The notes beneath the pieces were generated by a model. The model saw nothing but the letters and a program-made list of their open reading frames with translations, was not told the origin of the DNA and did not search any database. Of a stretch of 64,000 nucleotides of DNA, positions 1-7,597 are shown piece after piece (position 1 is the first letter of the stretch; the number at the start of each line of letters is the position of its first letter). The stretch spans positions 248,001 to 312,000 of the forward strand of contig NZ_VLLB01000002.1 in assembly GCF_007830455.1 (NCBI RefSeq), given 5' to 3'. The translations under genes and the position numbers were made by a program. Origin of the DNA: Pseudoduganella lurida (lineage in GTDB: Bacteria > Pseudomonadota > Gammaproteobacteria > Burkholderiales > Burkholderiaceae_D).

Positions 1-1362
1 GGCCGCACCTCTACCGGCGCCGCCTCGGGCGGTGCGTCGCTGCGCGACTTCCATAACTACCTGGTGACGAGTCCCACGATCGAAGGTCCGTGGTCCGATC
101 CCGTGCACCTGAACAGCAGCGGCTTCGATCCCTCGCTGTTCCACGACGACGACGGCCGCAAGTACCTGCTGAACCAGCTGTGGGACCACCGCCCGGGCAG
201 CAACCGGTTCAACGGCATCGTCGCGCAGGAGTATTCGGTGACGGAGGGCCGGCTGGTCGGCCAGCGCGTGAACATCTTCCCCGGCACGGCGCACGGGCTC
301 ACCGAAGCGCCGCACCTGTACCGGCGCAACGGCTGGTACTACCTGCTGACGGCCGAAGGCGGCACCGGCTTCCAGCACGGCGTGACGATGGCGCGCGCGC
401 GCGCACTGCTCGGGCCATACGAGCTGCATCCGGACGTCACCATCCTGACCGCGCGCGACCGGCCGGACGTGGCCCTGCAGCGTGCCGGGCACGCCGACCT
501 GGTGGACACGCCGGATGGCCAGACCTACATGGTGTACCTGTGCGGCCGTCCGCTGCGCAACCGCGGCACCTGCACGCTGGGCCGCGAGACGGCCATCCAG
601 CCGATGGCGTGGGGCGAGGACGGCTGGCTGCGCACCGCCGATGGACGCGGCACGCCACAGTTGCAGGCTGCATCGCCCGCCTTGCCGGAGCACCGCTTCG
701 ACGCCGCGCCGGTGCGCGAAGGCTTCAATGACGCGGCCTTGCCGCTGCCGTTCCAGTGGCTGCGCACGCCGTGGCCGGAGGAGCTGTTCAGCCTCGCGGC
801 GCGGCCCGGCCACCTGCGCCTGTTCGGCCGCGAAAGCCTGGGCAGCCAGTTCCGCCAGGCCCTCGTGGCGCGGCGGCAGGACGGCCATTGCTTCAGCGCG
901 GCCACCGTGGTCGACTTCGAGCCGCAGCACTACCAGCAGCAGGCCGGGCTGGTGTGCTACTACGGCGGCACCAAGTTCCACTACCTGTACCTGTCGCACG
1001 ACGAGGCGCTCGGCCGCCACCTGCGCGTGATGAGCAGCCTGCCCAACCACGTGCAGGCCGATACGTTCACGGAACCGGTGCCGGTGCCGTCCGGCGTGCC
1101 CGTACAGCTGCGCGTGGAAGTGGATGAAGAACGCCTGCTGTTCGCCTGGCGGGTCGACGACGGTGCATGGAACTGGCTGCCACAGCAGTTCGACGCCAGC
1201 ATCCTGTCCGACGAGGCCTGCGCGCCGGGCGCGCCGAATTTCACGGGCGCATTCATCGGCATGGCCTGCCAGGACATGGCGGGAACGGGCCTGCATGCGG
1301 ACTTCGACTGGTTCGATTACCGCGCCCGCGCCTACCTCGTCAATCCGAAGGCCGGGGGCTAG
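1..1362 (+). CDS. GH43 beta-xylosidase-like glycoside hydrolase, 5' end outside window
   Basis: The reading frame is open from base 1, so the N-terminus and the first propeller blade with the catalytic base are missing. The visible part reads as a five-bladed GH43 propeller: GFDPSLFHDDDGRKY is a blade motif, and TEAPHLYRRNGWYYLL followed by AEGGT matches the segment that carries the general-acid Glu in GH43 beta-xylosidases. The last roughly 190 residues form the C-terminal beta-sandwich typical of XynB-type enzymes. The expected role is exo-hydrolysis of xylo- or arabino-oligosaccharides. The stop codon overlaps the convergent gene at 1359 by four bases. The family is secure; substrate specificity is not. 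Confidence 0.9.
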   Translation, partial: GRTSTGAASGGASLRDFHNYLVTSPTIEGPWSDPVHLNSSGFDPSLFHDDDGRKYLLNQLWDHRPGSNRFNGIVAQEYSVTEGRLVGQRVNIFPGTAHGLTEAPHLYRRNGWYYLLTAEGGTGFQHGVTMARARALLGPYELHPDVTILTARDRPDVALQRAGHADLVDTPDGQTYMVYLCGRPLRNRGTCTLGRETAIQPMAWGEDGWLRTADGRGTPQLQAASPALPEHRFDAAPVREGFNDAALPLPFQWLRTPWPEELFSLAARPGHLRLFGRESLGSQFRQALVARRQDGHCFSAATVVDFEPQHYQQQAGLVCYYGGTKFHYLYLSHDEALGRHLRVMSSLPNHVQADTFTEPVPVPSGVPVQLRVEVDEERLLFAWRVDDGAWNWLPQQFDASILSDEACAPGAPNFTGAFIGMACQDMAGTGLHADFDWFDYRARAYLVNPKAGG

Positions 1363-2099
1363 CGGGGCGGCAGCAGGTGCCGGAAGGTGGGCTCGATGTT
1401 CTGCGCATGCAGGAAGCGCACGATGTCTTCCAGCGTGGCGTCCCTCAGCAGCAGGTCCTGCTGCACGCCCGAGGGCTGTCCGTACGATGCCTGCGCGGCC
1501 TGCGGCTGCGGCAGCGCAGGTGCCGCGGCCACCGCAGGCTGCAGCACTGCCAGCGCATGGTGCAGCTGCGCCGCATCGATCGATTCCAGCCCGTGCAGGA
1601 ACGCCGCCTGCGCCGCCGACGGCGGCGCCATCTCCAGCGCCGGTTCCTCGGCGAACGAGGCGCCCATGCCCGGGTGGATGAAGGCGGCCCATTTGCCGGT
1701 GGCGCCCTGCCGGCATGGCGGCAGTTCGACCGGTGCGGTCACGTCCTGGCGCGGCACCTCGGGACAATGGGTCGCGCGTAGCAGGTCGGCGAAACGCTGC
1801 GCGTCCGCCACCGCCAGCGGCCGGGCAAACGACAGCCATAGGCGAAAGCCCGTGGTACCGGAAACGCTGACGGCCGGCGCTGGCAATCCCAGTGCACCCT
1901 GCACCGCATTGGCCACCTCGCACAGGCGTTCCCACCCGCCGCTGGCGCCCTCGAACGGCAGCACGATGCAGCGCACCGCGCCATTCCGCACCAGGTCGAA
2001 GCTGCGGGTGGCGCGGCCATCCAGATGGGCTTCGAGCCCTTCCGGCGCCGCGCCTGCCGGCAGGTACAGGCGCAGTAATTGTGCGATCAGCTCGTGCAT
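1359..2099 (-). CDS. Hypothetical protein, possible degenerate archaeo-eukaryotic-primase-like fold
   Basis: A 246-residue soluble protein. The ATG at 2099 is chosen because AAGGAA lies just upstream; a longer frame to 2192 has no such signal. Residues 44-57 (CIVLPFE then GGW), 78-95 (VSVSGTTGFRLWLSFARP) and 125-142 (ELPPC then KWAAFI) follow, in order, the layout of TOTE-type primase domains (metal-binding D-x-D with W, then G-x-H-x-W, then a hydrophobic strand and GNS-like segment). Here D-x-D reads LPF and the His reads Arg, so metal catalysis is unlikely. Residues 185-210 are an Ala/Pro/Gln linker before a short helical tail. The primase link is inference from motif order; otherwise the function is unknown. 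Confidence 0.7.
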   Translation of the reverse strand: MHELIAQLLRLYLPAGAAPEGLEAHLDGRATRSFDLVRNGAVRCIVLPFEGASGGWERLCEVANAVQGALGLPAPAVSVSGTTGFRLWLSFARPLAVADAQRFADLLRATHCPEVPRQDVTAPVELPPCRQGATGKWAAFIHPGMGASFAEEPALEMAPPSAAQAAFLHGLESIDAAQLHHALAVLQPAVAAAPALPQPQAAQASYGQPSGVQQDLLLRDATLEDIVRFLHAQNIEPTFRHLLPPR

Positions 2100-2203
2100 G
2101 ACGTTTCCTTGGATTGCAATGCCGGCATTATCGCCGGGATTCGCGTGGCCAGGCACGACGCGTGCACTACAATGGCGCTCCGCCGCCACCAACGCCCTGC
2201 ACC

Positions 2204-2908
2204 ATGAGCACCATTGAATTGCCCTTCCGGGCCACCACCGCCGAAGCCTGCGCCTGGCTCGAACAGCAGACGGGTACGCCGTGGACGCTGGCGCGCCTGC
2301 TCGAACATGCGCTGACGCCCTACGTGTGGCTGGACTACGACGCCGCCTACCCGGACCTGTTCGGTGACGCCAACGGCGGCTACGCGGCGCCGATCTTCTT
2401 CGAGGGCGATATCGCGCGGCTCGCGGCCGGCAGCGAGGACGTGCTGATGACGATGACGAAGGACGCCTACAAGATCGTGGCGCGCCTGCCCGCGCCGGGC
2501 TTGCGGCGCCCGCTCGATGCGCTGCGCTTCCAGAAGAAGGACCTCGAGAAGCTCGCCGCGCGGTTGAAATCCGAGGCGCAGCCGCCTGTCGTCAAGCCGG
2601 CGGCGGAATCGAAGGCCGGCATCGGCAAGGCGGAAGTGCTGGCCGCCTTCGGCCGGCTGCCCCGGCTGGACCTGGACAAGGCGCTGGACGATGCGATCGG
2701 CATCTTCGGCGACGATGGCGCGCGCGTGAAGGCCAGCGCGAAGAAGTCGAAGAAGAACGCCGTGTGGAATCCCGTCACGCTGGCCCTCGGCCTGCACGAT
2801 GTGTACGGGGTGCCGATGGGTCCCCTGAAACGGGCGTTCCAGACGCAGGACTTCCTGCATGCCTGGCAGGACGACTGGAACCGGTCGCTGTATTTGCTGG
2901 GCAAGTAG
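2204..2908 (+). CDS. Hypothetical protein with central Lys-rich linker
   Basis: A 234-residue protein starting MSTIELPF, divergent from the gene ending at 1359. The ATG at 2204 is preferred to the frame-opening codon at 2114, whose extension runs into the divergent gene's promoter and start. An N-terminal alpha/beta part (residues 1-100, many aromatic and acidic residues) is followed by a charged stretch with repeated Lys (around 110-135 and 165-185) and a C-terminal part with two Trp near the end (HAWQDDWNRSLYLLGK). There is no signal peptide or membrane segment. I do not recognise the family. Confidence 0.75.
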   Translation: MSTIELPFRATTAEACAWLEQQTGTPWTLARLLEHALTPYVWLDYDAAYPDLFGDANGGYAAPIFFEGDIARLAAGSEDVLMTMTKDAYKIVARLPAPGLRRPLDALRFQKKDLEKLAARLKSEAQPPVVKPAAESKAGIGKAEVLAAFGRLPRLDLDKALDDAIGIFGDDGARVKASAKKSKKNAVWNPVTLALGLHDVYGVPMGPLKRAFQTQDFLHAWQDDWNRSLYLLGK

Positions 2909-2926
2909 TTCGGGTCGGCGCCGCGT

Positions 2927-4285
2927 CTAGCCAGCCTCGCGCGCCAGCAACCGGCGCAGCTGCGCGGCCTGGTAGGCGCCGAACGTGTCGCTGAACAGGC
3001 AGCGGACCAGCGGATCGTCGACCACGTCGGCGTCGGCCAGCGCGCGCTCGGTCGCCGCATCGAACACGGTGTCGTTGATGCGCAGGTACATCGAGGTGAG
3101 CGCCTCGCCCTCTGCCAGCGCGGCGTACAGCTTCGTTGCTGGGATCTCGGTCGTCCAGCCAGGCGGCCCGGCATCCGCATCGACCCGGGTCGCGCCATCG
3201 GGCGCCAGCCGGTAATGAAAGCGCGTGATAGCGCCGGCGTGGTCGTACAGCGTGAGTTCCCAGAGGCGCGGCTGGTCGAAGTAGTCGGAGGCCGCTTCCA
3301 CGTCGCCGTATTTCTCCACCAGACCAGTGCGGCAGTAGTCCAGCACGCGCGCCATCTGCGCCTCCGTCAGCGGCGCGAAGTGGCGCGCGATATCGGCCGT
3401 GTGCGGCGGCGCGGCATTGCCTTCATAGGCGTAGTCGACGTCCTGCAGGCCGACCGGCACCACCCAGTCCAGCGGCGCACCGGGCTGCAGTGACACGGCG
3501 TCGAGCCGCACCGACCGGGAAGGATCGAGGCGGATCACCTGCGCCGCGGGCAACGCCGCCGTCGCTTCGCGCGCAAACTGGGCATACGTGATCGGGAAGA
3601 AGGCGCGGTTGTACCAAGACCAGGGCTCCAGCAGGAACTGGCAGGAGCTCGGCACGATGTAGCGCGGCGCCAGCGCCTGCAACTGCGGGATCCATTCCTC
3701 CGGCAGCGCGGGCGGTGCCGGCGCTGCGCGGGATGGCGCCAGCACCTCGATCTCGCGCATCGTCTGGAACGGCCACAGCACCATGTCCCACGGCCCCTCC
3801 TGCACCAGCTGGGCCAGCGTGCCGTCGTCGATCCACGAATCGACGACATTCAGCACGTTCAGCCCGGCCGCGCGCACCTGGAACATCGAATCGACATCGG
3901 CATCCATCGCCTCGCGCGGGATCACCTGGAACGGGCCGACGTCCACCGGCACGTTCAGCGCCAACGCGTGAACATTCGTGAAGCCGAGCTGGCGCACCAT
4001 GTCGAACAGCGCGTCGAACTGGCAGTAGATGTGCAGCGGCGTGGCGCGGTCCAGCAGGTCCAGGCTCTCCAGCGAGCAGTGGTCGTCGTGGAAGTGCGAG
4101 ATGAACACGGCATCGAACCGCTGGCGGCGGATCGCCTCGTGGTCGAAGCGCACGTCCGGAAAGGCATGGCAGTTGCGGCTGAACGGGTTCTCGAAGATGG
4201 TGTCGAACGCGATGCGCGTGCCGGCACAGTCGAAGAGGTAGCCGGCGTGCAGGATGCGGGAGATGGTGAGGGCTGGCTGGGTCAT
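2927..4285 (-). CDS. MBL-fold metallo-hydrolase
   Basis: A 452-residue cytosolic protein. The metallo-beta-lactamase signature HFHDDH (residues about 62-67, within VFISHFHDDHCSL) provides the HxHxDH zinc ligands, and the following pattern resembles UlaG-like MBL proteins. The C-terminal 100 residues (LTSMYLRINDTVFD) form an extra domain resembling the small sterol-carrier-like tails seen on some MBL enzymes. The ATG at 4285 (MTQPALTISRILHAGYLF) fits the fold start; the in-frame Met 17 codons upstream adds only a basic extension. It is 75 bp downstream of the GH2 gene on the same strand and may be co-transcribed. The substrate is unknown. Confidence 0.85.
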   Translation of the reverse strand: MTQPALTISRILHAGYLFDCAGTRIAFDTIFENPFSRNCHAFPDVRFDHEAIRRQRFDAVFISHFHDDHCSLESLDLLDRATPLHIYCQFDALFDMVRQLGFTNVHALALNVPVDVGPFQVIPREAMDADVDSMFQVRAAGLNVLNVVDSWIDDGTLAQLVQEGPWDMVLWPFQTMREIEVLAPSRAAPAPPALPEEWIPQLQALAPRYIVPSSCQFLLEPWSWYNRAFFPITYAQFAREATAALPAAQVIRLDPSRSVRLDAVSLQPGAPLDWVVPVGLQDVDYAYEGNAAPPHTADIARHFAPLTEAQMARVLDYCRTGLVEKYGDVEAASDYFDQPRLWELTLYDHAGAITRFHYRLAPDGATRVDADAGPPGWTTEIPATKLYAALAEGEALTSMYLRINDTVFDAATERALADADVVDDPLVRCLFSDTFGAYQAAQLRRLLAREAG

Positions 4286-4360
4286 GTGTCGTTCTCGAGT
4301 CGTGCGCGTCGGCCGCCGGCGGAAGCGCCGGGCCACGGCAAGGCGAAGAGTACACGGTCG

Positions 4361-7300
4361 TCACCCCGCCAGCCACCCCAGCGCATTGAGCAGGAAGCGC
4401 GCTTGCAGCGGCGCCACCATATCCGGCAGGCGGTGGAACAGCACTTTCATGCCCTTGTGCCGGGCGGTGAAGCTGGCCGCGCCGAGCCGGCGGTCGTGGT
4501 CGCGGCTGTAGGCGGCGATGACCTCGAGGCCGGGACCGTCGACCAGCAGGCCGTTCGATGGCTGGCCCTCGATCTGGTGCCAGACGCCGGCCGCCATGTC
4601 GCTCGGGATGCCGTCGAACAGCGGGTGCGCGCGCAGGATGTTCCAGTTGCCCATCCACGGCGCGCGCAGGTTGCCGACCGCGCCGGCGTAGCCGAACAGG
4701 CCCAGGGCCGCCAGCTGCCTGGCGACGCCATCGGACAGGCCGTCTTCCGGCACCAGCGCCAGCAACGGCAGTCCGCGCGACACCGCCTGCAGCACCTCCG
4801 GCGGCAGTTCGCCCGGTACCAGTTTCGGCTTGTCGCCCTTCTTCGGCGCCGCTTCGAGGCCGGTCTGGTCGCCGATCTGCCGGCGTGCGATCTCGTCCGC
4901 CTTCAGGCCGGAAGCGACGAGGCCATCGTAGCGTGCGTCCGCCCGGAACTCTTCCAGCGTCACGCCCGGCAGGGCTGCCAGGCGGTTGCGCAGCGACCGG
5001 GAGATGCCCGACACGGCAATCCGCAGCGGCCGTGCCGCCGGTTGGAGCTCGGTGACCCACAGCGCCCGTTCGAACGTCACGTCCGGCCGGCCGGACAGCG
5101 CCAGGCGAATGGTGTACGCCCCCGCTTGCGTGAAGGCGGGCACCGGCACACGCTCGGCCAGCAGGTAGCTGAACTGGTCGGGCACATGGACGGGCACCGC
5201 ATGGTCCGCGACCTTTACCGTGCGGCCGTCCGGCGCGGAGACGCTGAGCGTGAGCGTGCCGGACGGCGCCTGGCCCGTATCGTTGAGCAGCCACAGGTCC
5301 AGCTCCGCCACCTCGCCCGTCGCATAGGTATAGCGGCGCTGCTTGGCCACCGGCCGCAGGGGCAGCAGGCTGGCGCGGATCAGGTCCGGGTCGGCGTGAA
5401 AGTAGCGCAGGTTGTCGACGATGCCGGAATGGTTCTCGATGGAGGTCGATTCCCAGCCGCTGATCGCCGCCATGTCGACCTCGTCGCCGATGCGGATGTT
5501 CTCCAGGTAGTTCTGCCACGCGTCGTACTGCCGCCTGCCGACGCCCAGGAAGTAGCTTTCAGTGGTCGGGAAGGCCTGGCGGAAGCCCCATTTGTCGAGG
5601 AAGGCCGTGGCGCCGGCGACGATCGCCCGGTGGTCCGCCAGGTCGTAGCTCCGGCCGCCGCGGCGTTCGATGTCGGCGATCATGCGCACATGGTTGTCGC
5701 CCACCGCGCAGCCTTCCATCTCGCCGAATTCGACGATTGCCTCGCGCATCGTCTGGCGATGGATGTAGCGCTCCCGGTCGACATAGAATCTGTCGTACCA
5801 CTGGTCGCCGGCGCCCTGGTGGTTGACCCACCAGCCACCGGCCTTTTCAACGTCCGAACGGTACAGGTGTTCGTCGTACGGCAGCAGCATCGCCTGCGCG
5901 GCGCCGCGGCCGACAAAGCCGTCGTTCAGGATCACGCTGCGGCTCGGATCGAGATCGTGCATCGCGCGCAGCACGGTTTCCACATCGGGATTGTTCAGGT
6001 CCGCCGACACCTCGTTCTGCAAGGTGTAGTGCACCAGCGAGGGATGCGAGCGCATCGCCCGCACCATGGCCTTGCACTTCGAGACCATGAAGTCCCGGCT
6101 GAACGCATCGGCGGGCGACAGCGCCTCGCCGGGCTTGAGCATGCGGCCCAGCGCCTGCCGGCCGGCACCCGGCTCCATCGTGCGCGTCAGGCCCAGTTCG
6201 TCCTGGCAGTCCAGCACTTCCGGCTTGCCGACGTTGCGGTGGAAGGCCAGCGAATTGAGGCCGAGCGCCTTGGCCGCCACCACTTCCCGGCGCGCCAGTT
6301 CCGGCGTGGGAAACAGGCCGTTGTAGCCCCAGAAGCCCCACGAAATCGCCGTGTACAGCTTGATGCGCCGGCCGTTCATGCGGAACAGCGCGTTGGTGCC
6401 GATGCCCTGCGCGGCAAACCAGCGGAAGCCGAAGCGCACGATACGGGTGTCGACCTCCTCCCCAACCTGCCATTGCAGGCGCAGGTGATACAGGTTCGGC
6501 GTGTCGATATCCCACAACCGCGCCGAGGGTGCATGGACGCGCAGGCGCGCCGTCGTGATGCCATCGGCGGCCGCGAGCTGTTCCACGGTGACGCTGGCAG
6601 CGAGCTTCCGGCCCGCGGCGTCGAGCAGCGTGGCGCGCAGCTCGCTTGCCGGCACCGTGCGCGCCGTCGCGATCTCCGCATGCAGCGTAACGACGCGCGG
6701 CGCGGGCGTGTTCAGCACCCAGGCGTCGCGAATGCGCCCCTCCTTCGGGTGTACGGAAAGGCGCAGCCCGCGGTCGATGCCGCCGAAGCCATGCGAGTGG
6801 TACAGCTTCACCTTCCCCCAGGCCGTGTTGTTGGAATCCTTCCAGTCGTAGCGCCCGCCCGGATTGGTGATGCGGATGGCGAGCCGGTTCGGCTGGCCCG
6901 GCTGCATGGCGCCCGTCAGGTCGCAGTCGATCGGCAGCTCGGACATGATCGAATACCCGACCAGCACCTCGTTCAGGAACACCTCCGCGCGCATGCGGGC
7001 GCCGCGGATGTGCAGCCATAGCTGCCGGCCTGCCGCCGACGCGGGAATGTCGATGGTCTTCCACCACCAGGAGATGCCGGGCACGGCGCCGTTCTGCGGC
7101 ACGGGATCGTCCTCGGCATAGCGGTATTCGTCGGCGGTGTAGGGACGCGCGCCGAACTGGCCCCAGTAGTGTTCTTCGACGGTGGACGGCAGCGTCACCG
7201 CCAGGCCCTGGCCCCGGTACAGCGCGTTCCAGCCGCCGGTGGGCGGATGGACGGGCAGCGCGGACAGCGGCGGCACCCGTTCCGGCAGGTGGATCACGTC

Positions 7301-7483
7301 GTCCTGCCAGCGCGCCGCGCGGTCCAGCCACAGGGTCCAGCCATCGTCGGCGATGGCGCTGTGGCCGGGGGCGGTGAGCGATTCCTTGCCCGCGCTGGCG
7401 AAACCGAAGGCATCGACGGTACTGGCCAGGCCCAGTGCCGCGGAGGCACCCAGGACGTTGCGGCGGCTGAGGGAGATCGGCAT
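4361..7483 (-). CDS. Tat-exported glycoside hydrolase family 2 enzyme
   Basis: A 1040-residue protein beginning with a twin-arginine signal (SRRNVLGASAALGLA, residues 6-20). Order of domains: a jelly-roll sugar-binding domain about 100-245, an immunoglobulin-like domain about 255-360, a TIM barrel about 365-700, then about 340 C-terminal residues with beta-sandwich and flavodoxin-like character. The motif LQNEVS places the general acid/base at Glu491, and IVEFG places the likely nucleophile at Glu585, matching NE and SEYG of GH2. The ATG at 7483 is selected because it precedes the Tat motif directly. It lies 114 bp downstream of the six-hairpin gene on the same strand. The likely substrate is a pectin side chain (beta-galactoside or beta-uronide); this is not determinable here. 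Confidence 0.88.
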   Translation of the reverse strand: MPISLSRRNVLGASAALGLASTVDAFGFASAGKESLTAPGHSAIADDGWTLWLDRAARWQDDVIHLPERVPPLSALPVHPPTGGWNALYRGQGLAVTLPSTVEEHYWGQFGARPYTADEYRYAEDDPVPQNGAVPGISWWWKTIDIPASAAGRQLWLHIRGARMRAEVFLNEVLVGYSIMSELPIDCDLTGAMQPGQPNRLAIRITNPGGRYDWKDSNNTAWGKVKLYHSHGFGGIDRGLRLSVHPKEGRIRDAWVLNTPAPRVVTLHAEIATARTVPASELRATLLDAAGRKLAASVTVEQLAAADGITTARLRVHAPSARLWDIDTPNLYHLRLQWQVGEEVDTRIVRFGFRWFAAQGIGTNALFRMNGRRIKLYTAISWGFWGYNGLFPTPELARREVVAAKALGLNSLAFHRNVGKPEVLDCQDELGLTRTMEPGAGRQALGRMLKPGEALSPADAFSRDFMVSKCKAMVRAMRSHPSLVHYTLQNEVSADLNNPDVETVLRAMHDLDPSRSVILNDGFVGRGAAQAMLLPYDEHLYRSDVEKAGGWWVNHQGAGDQWYDRFYVDRERYIHRQTMREAIVEFGEMEGCAVGDNHVRMIADIERRGGRSYDLADHRAIVAGATAFLDKWGFRQAFPTTESYFLGVGRRQYDAWQNYLENIRIGDEVDMAAISGWESTSIENHSGIVDNLRYFHADPDLIRASLLPLRPVAKQRRYTYATGEVAELDLWLLNDTGQAPSGTLTLSVSAPDGRTVKVADHAVPVHVPDQFSYLLAERVPVPAFTQAGAYTIRLALSGRPDVTFERALWVTELQPAARPLRIAVSGISRSLRNRLAALPGVTLEEFRADARYDGLVASGLKADEIARRQIGDQTGLEAAPKKGDKPKLVPGELPPEVLQAVSRGLPLLALVPEDGLSDGVARQLAALGLFGYAGAVGNLRAPWMGNWNILRAHPLFDGIPSDMAAGVWHQIEGQPSNGLLVDGPGLEVIAAYSRDHDRRLGAASFTARHKGMKVLFHRLPDMVAPLQARFLLNALGWLAG

Positions 7484-7597
7484 GCGCGTGCTTTCCGTAA
7501 GTTGAAGGAGACCGCGTGCAGCATGCGCCAGCCGCGGCCCGGCTGCCATTGCGAAAATTCGCAGGCGCCGTAGCAATTCTCGTGAAGCCGGTGTCCG

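Noticed and set aside
3968..7021. A 1017-residue open frame on the plus strand, and similar very long frames opposite or inside other genes
   Set aside because: It lies opposite the GH2 and MBL genes, has an Arg/Val/His/Gln-rich composition typical of antisense GC-rich sequence, and shows no family motif.
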